Shown: positions 9,399-18,498 of the stretch, piece after piece | Layout: each line of letters starts with the position of its first letter | Position numbering within the stretch: the first letter of the stretch is position 1 | DNA from: Streptomyces sp. SirexAA-E | Lineage (GTDB): Bacteria > Actinomycetota > Actinomycetes > Streptomycetales > Streptomycetaceae | DNA: 64,000 nt | Assembly (NCBI RefSeq): GCF_000177195.2 | Contig: NC_015953.1 | Coordinates: 682,001 to 746,000 of the forward strand | Direction of reading: 5' to 3' | Translations under genes and position numbers: made by a program | Notes under the pieces: model-generated | Databases searched by the model: none | Told to the model about the DNA's origin: nothing | The model's input: only the letters and a program-made list of their open reading frames with translations

Positions 9399-11912
9399 GT
9401 GACCCTAATCGATCAGCTGCCCCCGACCGCCGACCCGGACGCCCTCTTCGAGGCCTTCTCGTCATGGACCGAATCGCAGGGCATCACCCTCTATCCGGCT
9501 CAGGAGGAGGCGCTGATCGAGGTGGTCTCCGGAGCCAACGTGATCCTCTCCACCCCCACCGGTTCCGGAAAGAGCCTGGTGGCGGCGGGTGCGCACTTCA
9601 CCGCGCTGGCCCAGGACAAGGTCACGTTCTACACCGCGCCGATCAAGGCGCTGGTCTCGGAGAAGTTCTTCGACCTGTGCAAGCTCTTCGGCACGGAGAA
9701 CGTCGGGATGCTGACCGGCGACGCCTCGGTCAACGCCGACGCCCCGGTCATCTGCTGCACCGCCGAGGTGCTGGCGTCGATCGCGCTGCGTGACGGCAGG
9801 TACGCCGACATCGGCCAGGTCGTGATGGACGAGTTCCACTTCTACGCCGAGCCGGACCGCGGCTGGGCCTGGCAGATCCCGCTGCTGGAGCTTCCGCAGG
9901 CACAGTTCGTGCTGATGTCGGCGACGCTCGGCGACGTCTCGATGTTCGAGGAGGACCTGACCCGGCGCACCGGGCGCCCGACGTCCGTGGTGCGCTCGGC
10001 GACGCGGCCGGTGCCGCTGAGCTACGAGTACCGGCTGACGCCGATCACCGAGACGCTGACCGAGCTGCTGGACACCCGGCAGTCGCCCGTCTACATCGTG
10101 CACTTCACGCAGGCCGCGGCCGTGGAGCGGGCGCAGTCGCTGATGAGCATCAACATGTGCACCAAGGAGGAGAAGGAGAAGATCGCCGATCTGATCGGGA
10201 GCTTCCGCTTCACCACCAAGTTCGGCCAGAACCTCTCCCGCTACGTGCGCCACGGCATCGGGGTCCACCACGCGGGCATGCTCCCCAAGTACCGCCGCCT
10301 CGTCGAGAAGCTGGCGCAGGCGGGCCTGCTGAAGGTGATCTGCGGTACGGACACGCTCGGCGTCGGCGTCAACGTCCCCATCCGCACGGTGCTGTTCACG
10401 GCGCTCACCAAGTACGACGGCACCCGGGTGCGCACGCTGCGGGCCCGCGAGTTCCACCAGATCGCCGGCCGGGCCGGGCGGGCCGGGTTCGACACGGCGG
10501 GCTTCGTCGTCGCTCAGGCGCCCGAGCACGTCATCGAGAACGAGAAGGCCGTCAAGAAGGCGGGCGACGACCCCAAGAAGAAGCGCAAGGTGGTCCGCAA
10601 GAAGGCCCCCGAGGGGTTCGTCGCCTGGTCGGAGACGACCTTCGACAAGCTGATCCAGTCCGAGCCGGAGCCGCTGACCTCCCGCTTCCGGGTCACCCAC
10701 ACGATGCTGCTCTCGGTGATCGCGCGTCCGGGCAACGCCTTCGAGGCGATGCGCCACCTTCTGGAGGACAACCACGAGCCGCGCAGGGCGCAGCTGCGGC
10801 ACATCCGGCGGGCCATCGCCATCTACCGCTCGCTGCTCGACGGCGGTGTGGTGGAGCAGCTGGAGACGCCCGACGCGGAGGGCCGGATCGTGCGGCTGAC
10901 CGTCGACCTCCAGCAGGACTTCGCGCTCAACCAGCCGCTGTCCACGTTCGCCCTGGCGGCGTTCGACCTGCTGGACGCCGAGTCCCCGTCGTACGCCCTG
11001 GACATGGTCTCCGTGGTCGAGTCGACGCTCGACGACCCCCGCCAGATCCTCGCCGCCCAGCAGAACAAGGCGCGGGGCGAGGCCGTCGGGCAGATGAAGG
11101 CGGACGGCGTCGAGTACGAGGAGCGGATGGAGCGGCTCCAGGAGGTCACCTACCCCAAGCCGCTGAGCGAGCTGCTCTGGCACGCGTACGACGTCTACCG
11201 CACCAGCCACCCGTGGGTCGGCGACCACCCGGTGTCGCCGAAGTCGGTGGTCCGGGACATGTACGAACGGGCCATGACCTTCACGGAGTTCACCTCGAAC
11301 TACGAGCTGGCCCGCACCGAGGGCATCGTGCTGCGTTATCTGGCGAGCGCGTACAAGGCGCTGGAGCACACGGTCCCGGACGACCTGAAGTCCGAGGACC
11401 TCCAGGACCTGATCGCCTGGTTGGGTGAGCTGGTGCGCCAGGTGGACTCCAGTCTGCTGGACGAGTGGGAGCAGCTGGCCAATCCGGAGGTGGAGACGGC
11501 CGAGCAGGCGCAGGAGCGGGCCGACGAGGTCAAGCCGGTCACGGCGAACTCCCGGGCGTTCCGGGTGCTGGTGCGCAACGCGATGTTCCGCCGGGTGGAG
11601 CTGGCCGCCCTGGACCGGGTGCGTGACCTCGGTGAGCTGGACGCGGGCTCGGGCTGGGACGAGGACGCGTGGGGCGAGGCGATGGACGCCTACTGGGACG
11701 CGCACGAGGACCTGGGGACGGGTCCGGACGCGCGCGGCCCGAAGCTGCTGAAGATCGAGGAGGACCCGGAGCACGGTCTGTGGCGGGTGTGGCAGGCGTT
11801 CGCCGACCCGGCGGGCGACCATGACTGGGGGATCCGTGCGGAGGTCGATCTGGCGGCCTCCGACGAGGAGGGCCGGGCGGTCGTCCGGGTCACGCAGGTG
11901 GGGCAGCTGTGA
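9399..11912 (+). CDS. DEAD/DEAH-box helicase with DUF3516 C-terminal region
   Basis: An 837-residue superfamily 2 helicase. Walker A TPTGSGKS is near residues 52-59, the motif II box is DEFH near residue 143, motif III reads SATL, and motif VI is QIAGRAGRAG. After the two RecA-like domains comes a long C-terminal region (about 400 residues) of the DUF3516 type, with a basic linker rich in Lys/Arg near residues 385-400. The GTG start at 9399 was chosen because upstream sequence in frame overlaps the divergent gene. Ski2/Mtr4-like RNA or DNA unwinding is expected; the true substrate is not known. It lies 31 bases before tesB and may be co-transcribed with it. Confidence 0.87.
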   Translation: MTLIDQLPPTADPDALFEAFSSWTESQGITLYPAQEEALIEVVSGANVILSTPTGSGKSLVAAGAHFTALAQDKVTFYTAPIKALVSEKFFDLCKLFGTENVGMLTGDASVNADAPVICCTAEVLASIALRDGRYADIGQVVMDEFHFYAEPDRGWAWQIPLLELPQAQFVLMSATLGDVSMFEEDLTRRTGRPTSVVRSATRPVPLSYEYRLTPITETLTELLDTRQSPVYIVHFTQAAAVERAQSLMSINMCTKEEKEKIADLIGSFRFTTKFGQNLSRYVRHGIGVHHAGMLPKYRRLVEKLAQAGLLKVICGTDTLGVGVNVPIRTVLFTALTKYDGTRVRTLRAREFHQIAGRAGRAGFDTAGFVVAQAPEHVIENEKAVKKAGDDPKKKRKVVRKKAPEGFVAWSETTFDKLIQSEPEPLTSRFRVTHTMLLSVIARPGNAFEAMRHLLEDNHEPRRAQLRHIRRAIAIYRSLLDGGVVEQLETPDAEGRIVRLTVDLQQDFALNQPLSTFALAAFDLLDAESPSYALDMVSVVESTLDDPRQILAAQQNKARGEAVGQMKADGVEYEERMERLQEVTYPKPLSELLWHAYDVYRTSHPWVGDHPVSPKSVVRDMYERAMTFTEFTSNYELARTEGIVLRYLASAYKALEHTVPDDLKSEDLQDLIAWLGELVRQVDSSLLDEWEQLANPEVETAEQAQERADEVKPVTANSRAFRVLVRNAMFRRVELAALDRVRDLGELDAGSGWDEDAWGEAMDAYWDAHEDLGTGPDARGPKLLKIEEDPEHGLWRVWQAFADPAGDHDWGIRAEVDLAASDEEGRAVVRVTQVGQL

Positions 11913-11943
11913 CGGCGCGTCCCGGAGAGTGGAGCAGAACCGC

Positions 11944-12819
11944 ATGACGAACCCCGCCGAGAGCCTGGTCGACCTGCTCGACCTGGAGCGGATCGAGGTC
12001 AACATCTTCCGTGGCCGCAGCCCCGAGGAGTCCCTGCAACGGGTCTTCGGCGGGCAGGTGGCGGGTCAGGCGCTGGTCGCGGCCGGCCGCACGACGGACG
12101 GGGAGCGCCCGGTCCATTCGCTGCACGCGTACTTCCTGCGGCCCGGCCGGCCGGGGGTGCCGATCGTGTACGACGTGGAGCGGGTGCGCGACGGCCGGTC
12201 CTTCACGACCCGCCGGGTCACGGCGGTGCAGCAGGGCCGGACGATCTTCAATCTGACGGCCTCCTTCCACAGGCCGGAGGAGGCGGGTTTCGAGCACCAG
12301 CTGCCGCCGGCCCGTGAGGTCCCGGGCCCGGAGGAGCTGCCGACGGTCGCGGACGAGGTGCGCGAGCACCTGGGCGGCCTGCCGGAGGCGCTGGAGCGGA
12401 TGGCCCGGCGCCAGCCCTTCGACATCCGCTACGTCGACCGGCTGCGCTGGTCGCGGGAGGAGGTCGAGGGCGCCGAGCCCCGCAGCGCGGTGTGGATGCG
12501 CGCGGTGGGCCCGCTGGGCGACGACCCGCTGGTGCACACGTGCGCGCTGACGTACGCGAGCGACATGACGCTGCTGGACGCGGTCCGCATCCCGGTGGAG
12601 CCGCTCTGGGGTCCGCGCGGCTTCGACATGGCGTCGCTGGACCACGCGATGTGGTTCCACCAGCCGTTCCGGGCCGACGAGTGGTTCCTGTACGACCAGG
12701 AGTCGCCGATCGCGACGGGCGGGCGCGGGCTGGCCCGGGGCCGGATCTACGACCGCAAGGGCCGGTTGCTGGTGTCCGTGGTGCAGGAGGGGCTGTTCCG
12801 GCGTCTGGACGGCGCGTAG
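11944..12819 (+). CDS. tesB: Acyl-CoA thioesterase II
   Basis: A 291-residue double hot-dog thioesterase that hydrolyses acyl-CoA to fatty acid and CoA. The N-terminal hot-dog repeat contains FGGQVAGQAL and HSLHAYFLRPG. The second repeat contains SLDHAMWFHQPF and a late GLARGRIYD. These are hallmarks of TesB. Length is normal (about 285-290). The ATG at 11944 follows a purine-rich GGAGAGTGGAG. It sits directly behind the helicase gene. Confidence 0.92.
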   Translation: MTNPAESLVDLLDLERIEVNIFRGRSPEESLQRVFGGQVAGQALVAAGRTTDGERPVHSLHAYFLRPGRPGVPIVYDVERVRDGRSFTTRRVTAVQQGRTIFNLTASFHRPEEAGFEHQLPPAREVPGPEELPTVADEVREHLGGLPEALERMARRQPFDIRYVDRLRWSREEVEGAEPRSAVWMRAVGPLGDDPLVHTCALTYASDMTLLDAVRIPVEPLWGPRGFDMASLDHAMWFHQPFRADEWFLYDQESPIATGGRGLARGRIYDRKGRLLVSVVQEGLFRRLDGA

Positions 12820-12830
12820 CCCGGCTGCTC

Positions 12831-13061
12831 TCAGGTGCCGGGCAGCGGGTCCTGCTCCACCTCGTGACGGCGGGTGCGGATGTCCGGCCCCGGTGGGTGC
12901 AGCTTGGCGTCGCAGTCGGGGCCGAGTCCGGTACGGCGTGACTCGGCCCCGGTGAGGGGGCGCCCGCACAGGGCGCAGCGCACCGGGCGGCGGGCGGCGG
13001 GCCGCGCGGGGCCGGCCGGCGGGTCGGGCGTCAGTCCGGGAAGCGGCTCGGGGGATTCCAC
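12831..13061 (-). CDS. Small Cys-rich protein (DUF6011-like)
   Basis: 76 residues, GTG start at 13061. A Pro/Arg-rich N-terminus is followed by CALCGRPLTG and GLGPDC, a three- or four-Cys knuckle that resembles a small zinc-binding domain of the DUF6011 kind. It is convergent with tesB, 11 bases from its stop. Function unknown. Confidence 0.6.
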   Translation of the reverse strand: MESPEPLPGLTPDPPAGPARPAARRPVRCALCGRPLTGAESRRTGLGPDCDAKLHPPGPDIRTRRHEVEQDPLPGT

Positions 13062-13320
13062 CCCCGGATCCTCTCAGGCGCGGCGGGCCGGGGCTGACCG
13101 TGACGGCGGGGTCGCCCCGGGCATCGCGGCCATGGGCGCGGCGATGCCGAGGCTGCCGACGACCTCGGTGCCGTCGGCCACGCTGCTGCCGGGCCGTGAG
13201 GGCGTCACCGTGATGCCGCTGGTTCGTGGCGGTGGTGGTCTCCTGCGTCCCCGTGTCGCGGCTGGAGCGTCCTTCCGCCCCTGCCCGGCGGGCCGGTGCG
13301 GACGTGAAAGGATCCGGGGC

Positions 13321-13899
13321 ATGACCGAGATCGTTCCCGTGACCGGACCCGAACTGGTCACGTACGCCGATGAACTGGCCGCCCTGCTGGTGGAGACCGT
13401 GGAAGGCGGCTCCTCGGTGGGTTTCCTCGCCCCGCTCGACCGGGAGGCCGCCGCCGACTGGTGGCGCAGGCGCGCCGCCCTCGTCGAGTCGGGGGACCAC
13501 CAGGTCTGGATCGCCCGGGACGACGAGCGGGTGGTCGGCACGGTGGGCCTGGTGAGAGCCCCCCTGCCCAACGCCCGCCACCGCGCCGAGGTCGCCAAGC
13601 TGATGGTCCGTCCGTCGGCCCGGGGCCTGGGTGTCGGCCGGGCCCTGCTGACGGCCGTCGAGCGGTCGGCCGCCGCGGACGGGCTGAGCCTGCTCGTCCT
13701 GGACACCGAGACGGGGAGCCTCGCCGAGGAGCTCTACCGGTCGGCGGGGTGGACGGAGTGCGGTTCGATCCCGGCGTACGCCGGTGACCCGTCGGGTGCG
13801 CTGAAAGCAACCACGTTCTACTACCGGGTGATCGGCCCGTCCACCGGCACCGCGCGACAATGGACCGGTACGTCACACGACCGAGGAGAGCACGCATGA
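13321..13899 (+). CDS. GNAT family N-acetyltransferase
   Basis: 192 residues with a GNAT fold: strand motif VVGTVGLVR, the acetyl-CoA-binding loop ARGLGVGRALL near residue 100, and a C-terminal LYRSAGWTECG. The substrate cannot be read from sequence. The ATG at 13321 follows AAAGGA at the right spacing. Its stop overlaps the glutathione peroxidase start (ATGA), so the two are translationally coupled. The upstream 260 bases (13062-13320) hold no convincing gene. Confidence 0.82.
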   Translation: MTEIVPVTGPELVTYADELAALLVETVEGGSSVGFLAPLDREAAADWWRRRAALVESGDHQVWIARDDERVVGTVGLVRAPLPNARHRAEVAKLMVRPSARGLGVGRALLTAVERSAAADGLSLLVLDTETGSLAEELYRSAGWTECGSIPAYAGDPSGALKATTFYYRVIGPSTGTARQWTGTSHDRGEHA

Positions 13900-14387
13900 C
13901 TCTGCACGACATCCCTCTGCGCACCCTCGCCGGCGAGCCCACCACGCTGGGCGCCTTCGAGGGTTCGGCGGTGCTGCTGGTGAACGTCGCGTCCCAGTGC
14001 GGGCTGACCCCGCAGTACGCGGGCCTGGAGCGCCTGCAGAAGGAGTACGCGGGCCGGGGGTTCACCGTGGTCGGCGTACCCTGCAACCAGTTCGCGGGCC
14101 AGGAGCCGGGCAGCGCCGAGGAGATCGAGACGTTCTGCTCCACGACGTACGGCGTGAGCTTCCCTCTGCTGGAGAAGACCGAGGTCAACGGCGAGGGCAG
14201 GCACCCTCTGTACGCGGAGCTGACGAAGCTCACGGACGCCGAGGGCACGGCGGGCGACGTCCAGTGGAACTTCGAGAAGTTCCTGATCTCGCCGGCCGGT
14301 GAGCCGGTCGCCCGCATCCGCCCGGGTGTCGAGCCGGAGGCACCCGAGGTCGTCTCCGTGATCGAGGCGAACCTGCCGCAGCGGTAG
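13896..14387 (+). CDS. Glutathione peroxidase-family thiol peroxidase
   Basis: 163 residues. The peroxidatic Cys is in NVASQCGLT near residue 36. The second conserved region, PCNQFAGQEPG, carries the Gln, and WNFEKF supplies the Trp-Asn of the catalytic tetrad. Actinomycetes lack glutathione, so it probably reduces hydroperoxides with thioredoxin or mycothiol-linked reductants (inference). Coupled to the upstream GNAT gene by an ATGA overlap. It ends before a perfect palindromic hairpin. Confidence 0.9.
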   Translation: MTLHDIPLRTLAGEPTTLGAFEGSAVLLVNVASQCGLTPQYAGLERLQKEYAGRGFTVVGVPCNQFAGQEPGSAEEIETFCSTTYGVSFPLLEKTEVNGEGRHPLYAELTKLTDAEGTAGDVQWNFEKFLISPAGEPVARIRPGVEPEAPEVVSVIEANLPQR

Positions 14388-14393
14388 GACGCG

Positions 14394-14423
14394 CCAGGGG
14401 GCGGACCGCGGTCCGCCCCCTGG
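14394..14423. terminator. Palindromic hairpin between convergent genes
   Basis: A perfect 30-base palindrome with 15-base arms (left arm CCAGGGGGCGGACCG), placed between the convergent peroxidase and acyl-CoA dehydrogenase genes. Likely a bidirectional terminator. Confidence 0.8.
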
Positions 14424-14436
14424 GCCCCTCGGCCGG

Positions 14437-15663
14437 TCAGCGGATCGGCATGCCCGACAGGGTGCGGGCGATCACCAGGCGCTGGATCTCGCTGGTGCCC
14501 TCGAAGATCGTGTAGATCGCCGCGTCCCGGTGCATCCGCTCGACCGGGTACTCGCGGGTGAAGCCGTTGCCGCCGAGGATCTGGACGGCCTGCGCGGTCA
14601 CCGACTTCGCGGTCTCGCTCGCGAAGAGCTTGGACATCGACCCCTCGGCCGAGGTGAACTGCTTGCCCGCGGTGGCCATCCAGGAGGCACGCCACACCAG
14701 GAGCCGGGCCGCGTCGATCCGGGTGCGCATGTCGGCGAGCTGGAAGGCGATGCCCTGGTTGTCGATGATCGGGCGGCCGAACTGGCTGCGGGTCTTGGCG
14801 TAGTCCAGGGCCACCTCGTACGCGGCGCGGGCGGTGCCGACCGCCATGGCGCCGACGGCCGGGCGGGAGGCCTCGAAGGTGGCCATCGCTGCGTTCTTCA
14901 CGCGCTCGCCCCCGGACTTGGCGCGCTCACGGGCCCGGGCGAGGCGCTCGTCCAGCTTCTCCTTGCCTCCGAGCAGGCAGCTGCCGGGGATGCGCACGTC
15001 CTCCAGGACCACCTCGGCGGTGTGCGAGGCGCGTATGCCGTGCTTCTTGAACTTCTGGCCCTGGGACAGGCCCGGGGTGGCCGGCGGGACGATGAAGGAG
15101 GCGTGGCCCTTGGAGCCGAGCTCCGGGTCGACGACGGCGACCACGACGTGGACGTTGGCGATGCCGCCGTTGGTCGCCCAGGTCTTGGTGCCGTTGAGGA
15201 CCCATTCGTCCTTGGCCTCGTCGTACACCGCGCGGGTCCGCATCGAGGCGACGTCCGAACCGGCGTCCGGCTCGGAGGAGCAGAAGGCGGCGAGCTTCAC
15301 GTCGTCGGCGTCGCCGTACATCTGCGGGATCCAGGTGCCGATCTGCTCCTCGGTGCCGTTGGCGAGGACGCCGACGGCCGCCAGGCCCGTACCGACGATG
15401 GACAGGGCGATGCCCGCGTCGCCCCAGAACAGCTCCTCCATGGCCACGGGGATGCCCAGGCCCGTAGGGTCGAAGTACTGCTGGGCGTAGAAGTCGAGGG
15501 AGTAGATGCCTACCTTGGCGGCCTCCTGGATGACGGGCCAGGGCGTCTCCTCACGCTCGTCCCACTCGGAGGCGGCCGGGCGGATCACGTCCGCTGCGAA
15601 GCCGTGCAGCCAGTCACGGACCTGCTTCTGGTCGTCGTTGAGCTCGAGCGTGAACTCGGCCAT
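14437..15663 (-). CDS. Acyl-CoA dehydrogenase
   Basis: A 408-residue FAD-dependent acyl-CoA dehydrogenase. The N-terminal helical domain is followed by the middle beta domain motifs AFCSSEPDAGSD and TWATNGG. The C-terminal helical domain has RSQFGRPI, QILGGNGFTREYPVERMHRDA and the catalytic-base region YTIFEGTSEIQ. It introduces the alpha-beta double bond into an acyl-CoA and feeds electrons to ETF. A TetR gene is divergent, and a GTTACC-type operator lies in front of the start. ATG at 15663 follows GGAGGGAAC. Confidence 0.92.
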   Translation of the reverse strand: MAEFTLELNDDQKQVRDWLHGFAADVIRPAASEWDEREETPWPVIQEAAKVGIYSLDFYAQQYFDPTGLGIPVAMEELFWGDAGIALSIVGTGLAAVGVLANGTEEQIGTWIPQMYGDADDVKLAAFCSSEPDAGSDVASMRTRAVYDEAKDEWVLNGTKTWATNGGIANVHVVVAVVDPELGSKGHASFIVPPATPGLSQGQKFKKHGIRASHTAEVVLEDVRIPGSCLLGGKEKLDERLARARERAKSGGERVKNAAMATFEASRPAVGAMAVGTARAAYEVALDYAKTRSQFGRPIIDNQGIAFQLADMRTRIDAARLLVWRASWMATAGKQFTSAEGSMSKLFASETAKSVTAQAVQILGGNGFTREYPVERMHRDAAIYTIFEGTSEIQRLVIARTLSGMPIR

Positions 15664-15696
15664 GTTCCCTCCATGCACTTCCGGACAACACCATGC

Positions 15697-15725
15697 GTTA
15701 CCTGCGGTAACAACAGTCTGTTACC
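15697..15725. promoter_or_regulatory. TetR-type operator (GTTACC/GGTAAC repeats)
   Basis: GTTACC-TGC-GGTAAC (15697-15711) is a perfect palindrome. A further GTTACC at 15720-15725 forms a second inverted pair with GGTAAC at 15706. It sits in the 176-base gap between the divergent acyl-CoA dehydrogenase and TetR genes, 34 bases from the dehydrogenase start. A GTTAC also occurs at 15782 near the TetR start. Confidence 0.6.
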
Positions 15726-15839
15726 AGCAAGTAGCCGCTGTCAACCGCCCGGCTCGCCATCCGCGCTCCGCGACACAGGGTGTTACGTTTCCCGGGCACC
15801 AAGAGATCGCGGACAGCCGGGCGGGCGGGGAGAGACCAC

Positions 15840-16490
15840 ATGGAGACCACACGAGGGGCCGAGCGGCAGCGGACGGCGGCCGAGCACCGCCGCCGGGAAC
15901 TGCTCGAGGCCGCGGACCGGGTGGTGCTCAGGGACGGTCCGCAGGCGTCGATGAACGCGATCGCCGCCGAGGCCGGGATCACCAAGCCGATCCTCTACCG
16001 CCACTTCGGCGACAAGGGCGGCCTGTACCGGGCACTCGCCCAGCGCCACACGGACGCCCTGCTGAGCGCCCTGCGGGCCGCGCTCGACGCGCCCGCGCAC
16101 CGGCGGGAGCGGGTCGAGGCGACGCTGGACACCTATCTGGCGGCCATCGAGGCCCGTCCGCAGGTCTACCGCTTCCTGATGCACCCCGCCGACGACGCGG
16201 CACCCTCCCCCGAGCAGGGATTCGACGTCGGCCGCCATTCGGCCCCGCTGCTGCGCCGGCTCGGCGAGGAGCTGGGCAAGGTGATCGCCGAGCGCGTCGA
16301 CCTGGGCCCGGACGGCGAACAGACGGCCCGGATCTGGGGCCACGGCATCGTCGGCATGATGCACGCGGCGGGCGACTGGTGGCTCGGCGACCGCCCCTGC
16401 TCACGCGAGCAGTTGGTACGCAGCCTGGCCGACCTGCTCTGGGGCAGACTGGCCGAGGTCGGCGACCTGCCGGGCGGCCCCGTCTTCTGA
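15840..16490 (+). CDS. TetR family transcriptional regulator
   Basis: 216 residues. The N-terminal helix-turn-helix (about residues 18-64) contains the TetR signature ITKPILYRHFGDKGGLY. The C-terminal ligand-binding domain is variable. The ATG at 15840 follows GGGGAGAG. Divergent from an acyl-CoA dehydrogenase with shared operator-like repeats between them, so it probably represses that gene in response to an acyl-CoA or related ligand (inference from context). Confidence 0.88.
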   Translation: METTRGAERQRTAAEHRRRELLEAADRVVLRDGPQASMNAIAAEAGITKPILYRHFGDKGGLYRALAQRHTDALLSALRAALDAPAHRRERVEATLDTYLAAIEARPQVYRFLMHPADDAAPSPEQGFDVGRHSAPLLRRLGEELGKVIAERVDLGPDGEQTARIWGHGIVGMMHAAGDWWLGDRPCSREQLVRSLADLLWGRLAEVGDLPGGPVF

Positions 16491-16564
16491 GGCACCGGCG
16501 GATCGGCGCGAGGCCTCCCGGCGTACCGCCCTCCCTCGCGGCCCCGCGCCCGGGGTGGCGGGAA

Positions 16565-17131
16565 TCAGTCGGTACGCGCCCATGACGCCCGCCGGGCCGC
16601 GCGCAGCACCCGGCGCCGCCGCAGACCGGTCAGCCGGTCCGGGTAGACCGTGCCGTCGAGGTGGTCGCACTCGTGCTGGAGGCAGCGGGCGAACCAGCCG
16701 GTGCCGGTGACGCGCACCGGCTCGCCCGTCACCGTCCGGCCCTCGACCACCGTCCGGTCGAAGCGCGGGGTGCCCGCCTCCAGGCCGGGAAGCGACAGGC
16801 AGCCCTCCGGACCGCGTACGGTGATCCCGTCCGCCTCCACGCACACCGGGTTGACGAGATGGCCCAGGTGCCTGACCTCGTCGTCGTCCGGGCAGTCGTA
16901 CACGAACACCCTGAGCGGGACGCCGATCTGGTTGGCGGCGAGCCCGACACCGTGCGCCGCGTACATGGTGGCGAACATGTCCTCGACCAGCCGGGCGAGG
17001 GAGGGCCCGAAGTCCGTGACCTCCTCGCAGGGGCTGTGCAGCACCGGGTCGCCGAGCAGACTCATGGCACGAACCAGTCCGGAACTGCCGGGGATCGGGC
17101 GATTTCGCATGGGGAGAAGCGTACGTTCCAC
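16565..17131 (-). CDS. def: Peptide deformylase
   Basis: 188 residues. It removes the N-formyl group from new polypeptides. All three metal-site motifs are present: GVGLAANQIG (motif I), EGCLSLP (motif II with the metal Cys) and QHECDHLDG (motif III with both His and the catalytic Glu). The GTG at 17131 was preferred over the ATG at 17110 because GGAGG sits just before it, while nothing like a ribosome site precedes the ATG. Divergent from murT. Streptomycetes carry several def copies, so this may be one of a set. Confidence 0.9.
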   Translation of the reverse strand: MERTLLPMRNRPIPGSSGLVRAMSLLGDPVLHSPCEEVTDFGPSLARLVEDMFATMYAAHGVGLAANQIGVPLRVFVYDCPDDDEVRHLGHLVNPVCVEADGITVRGPEGCLSLPGLEAGTPRFDRTVVEGRTVTGEPVRVTGTGWFARCLQHECDHLDGTVYPDRLTGLRRRRVLRAARRASWARTD

Positions 17132-17225
17132 GTGACCTCCACGTATCGCGTGGTGCCGTGGTGCGGTCGGCCCGCCGGACATCGATAGGCTGGGGCGCGG
17201 ACTGACGCAAGGAGGATCTAGGACG

Positions 17226-18464
17226 ATGGCAGGCAACACGGAGCCGTTGTCGCCGCGGGCCAAGCTCGCCGTGACGGCGGGCAAGGCCGCGGCGGCGGTG
17301 TCGCGCGCCGCGGGGCGCGGCAGCGGATCGGTGATCGGCGGCCGGGTGGCGCTCAAGCTCGACCCCGACCTGCTCGGGCGGCTGGCGCAGCACCTGGACG
17401 TGATCCTCGTGTCCGCGACGAACGGCAAGACGACCACGACCCGGCTGATCGCGGAGGCCCTGCGGGCCGCCGGACCCGTCGTGTCGAACGCGCTCGGCGC
17501 CAACATGCCCGCGGGGATCACCTCCGCGCTGGCCGGCGGCTCGGACGCGAAGTACGGCGTGATCGAGGTCGACGAGAAGTACCTCGCCGGTGTCGCCCGC
17601 GACACCACCCCGAAGGTGATCGCGCTGCTCAACCTCTCCCGCGACCAGCTGGACCGGGCGGCGGAGACCCGGATGCTGGCCGAGAAGTGGCGTGAGGGGC
17701 TGTCCGGCTCGAAGGCCGTGATCGTGGCCAACGCGGACGACCCGCTCATCGTCTGGGCCGCCTCCTCCTCCCCCAACGTGGTGTGGGTCGCGGCGGGACA
17801 GGCCTGGAAGGACGACGCCTGGTCCTGCCCGTCCTGCGGCGGTGTGATGCAGCGCCCCGGCGACGACTGGTTCTGCGGCGAGTGCGGTTTCCGCCGTCCC
17901 GCGCCGAGCTGGGCGCTCAACGGGGACTACGTGCTGGACCCGCACGGTTCGGCGTGGCCGATCCACCTCCAGCTGCCGGGCCGCGCCAACAAGGCGAACG
18001 CGACCAGCTCGGCCGCCGTCGCCGCGGTGTTCGGGGTGCCGCCGCAGGTCGCCCTGGAGCGCATGTACCAGGTGCAGGCGGTGGCCGGCCGCTACGACGT
18101 GATCACCTTCATGGGCCGCGAGCTGCGGCTGCTGCTGGCGAAGAACCCGGCCGGGTGGCTGGAGACGTTCTCCCTGATCGATCCGCCGCCCACCCCGGTG
18201 ATCCTCTCGGTCAACGCCCGCGGCGCCGACGGCACGGACACCTCCTGGCTGTGGGACGTGGACTACACCCAGCTGTACGGCCACCCCATCTTCGTGCTCG
18301 GTGACCGCAAGCTGGACCTCGCGGTCCGGCTGGAGGTCGCCGGGCTGGACTTCCGCGTCTGCGAGTCGCTGGACGAGGCCGTCCAGATGGCACCGCCCGG
18401 CCGCATCGAGGTCATCGCCAACTACACCGCCTTCCAGGATCTGCGCCGTCGTGTCGGCAACTGA
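17226..18464 (+). CDS. murT: Lipid II isoglutaminyl synthase, MurT subunit
   Basis: 412 residues. A Mur ligase-type ATPase that works with GatD to amidate D-glutamate in the lipid II stem peptide. The ATP-binding loop is SATNGKTTTTRL near residue 65. A Cys-rich zinc ribbon (CPSCGG and CGECG, about residues 202-225) is inserted in the central domain, as is typical of MurT. The C-terminal DUF1727 region includes the DVDYTQLY stretch. A strong AAGGAGGAT precedes the ATG. gatD follows after 34 bases, so the two subunits are made together. Confidence 0.93.
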   Translation: MAGNTEPLSPRAKLAVTAGKAAAAVSRAAGRGSGSVIGGRVALKLDPDLLGRLAQHLDVILVSATNGKTTTTRLIAEALRAAGPVVSNALGANMPAGITSALAGGSDAKYGVIEVDEKYLAGVARDTTPKVIALLNLSRDQLDRAAETRMLAEKWREGLSGSKAVIVANADDPLIVWAASSSPNVVWVAAGQAWKDDAWSCPSCGGVMQRPGDDWFCGECGFRRPAPSWALNGDYVLDPHGSAWPIHLQLPGRANKANATSSAAVAAVFGVPPQVALERMYQVQAVAGRYDVITFMGRELRLLLAKNPAGWLETFSLIDPPPTPVILSVNARGADGTDTSWLWDVDYTQLYGHPIFVLGDRKLDLAVRLEVAGLDFRVCESLDEAVQMAPPGRIEVIANYTAFQDLRRRVGN

Positions 18465-18498
18465 CCCCCGCGCGGGCGACCCCCGGAGAGGACGAAGC

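Noticed and set aside
13074..13217. Small minus-strand ORF (about 45 codons) in the gap before the GNAT gene
   Set aside because: No ribosome site or recognisable similarity; the frame is open only because the stretch is GC-rich.
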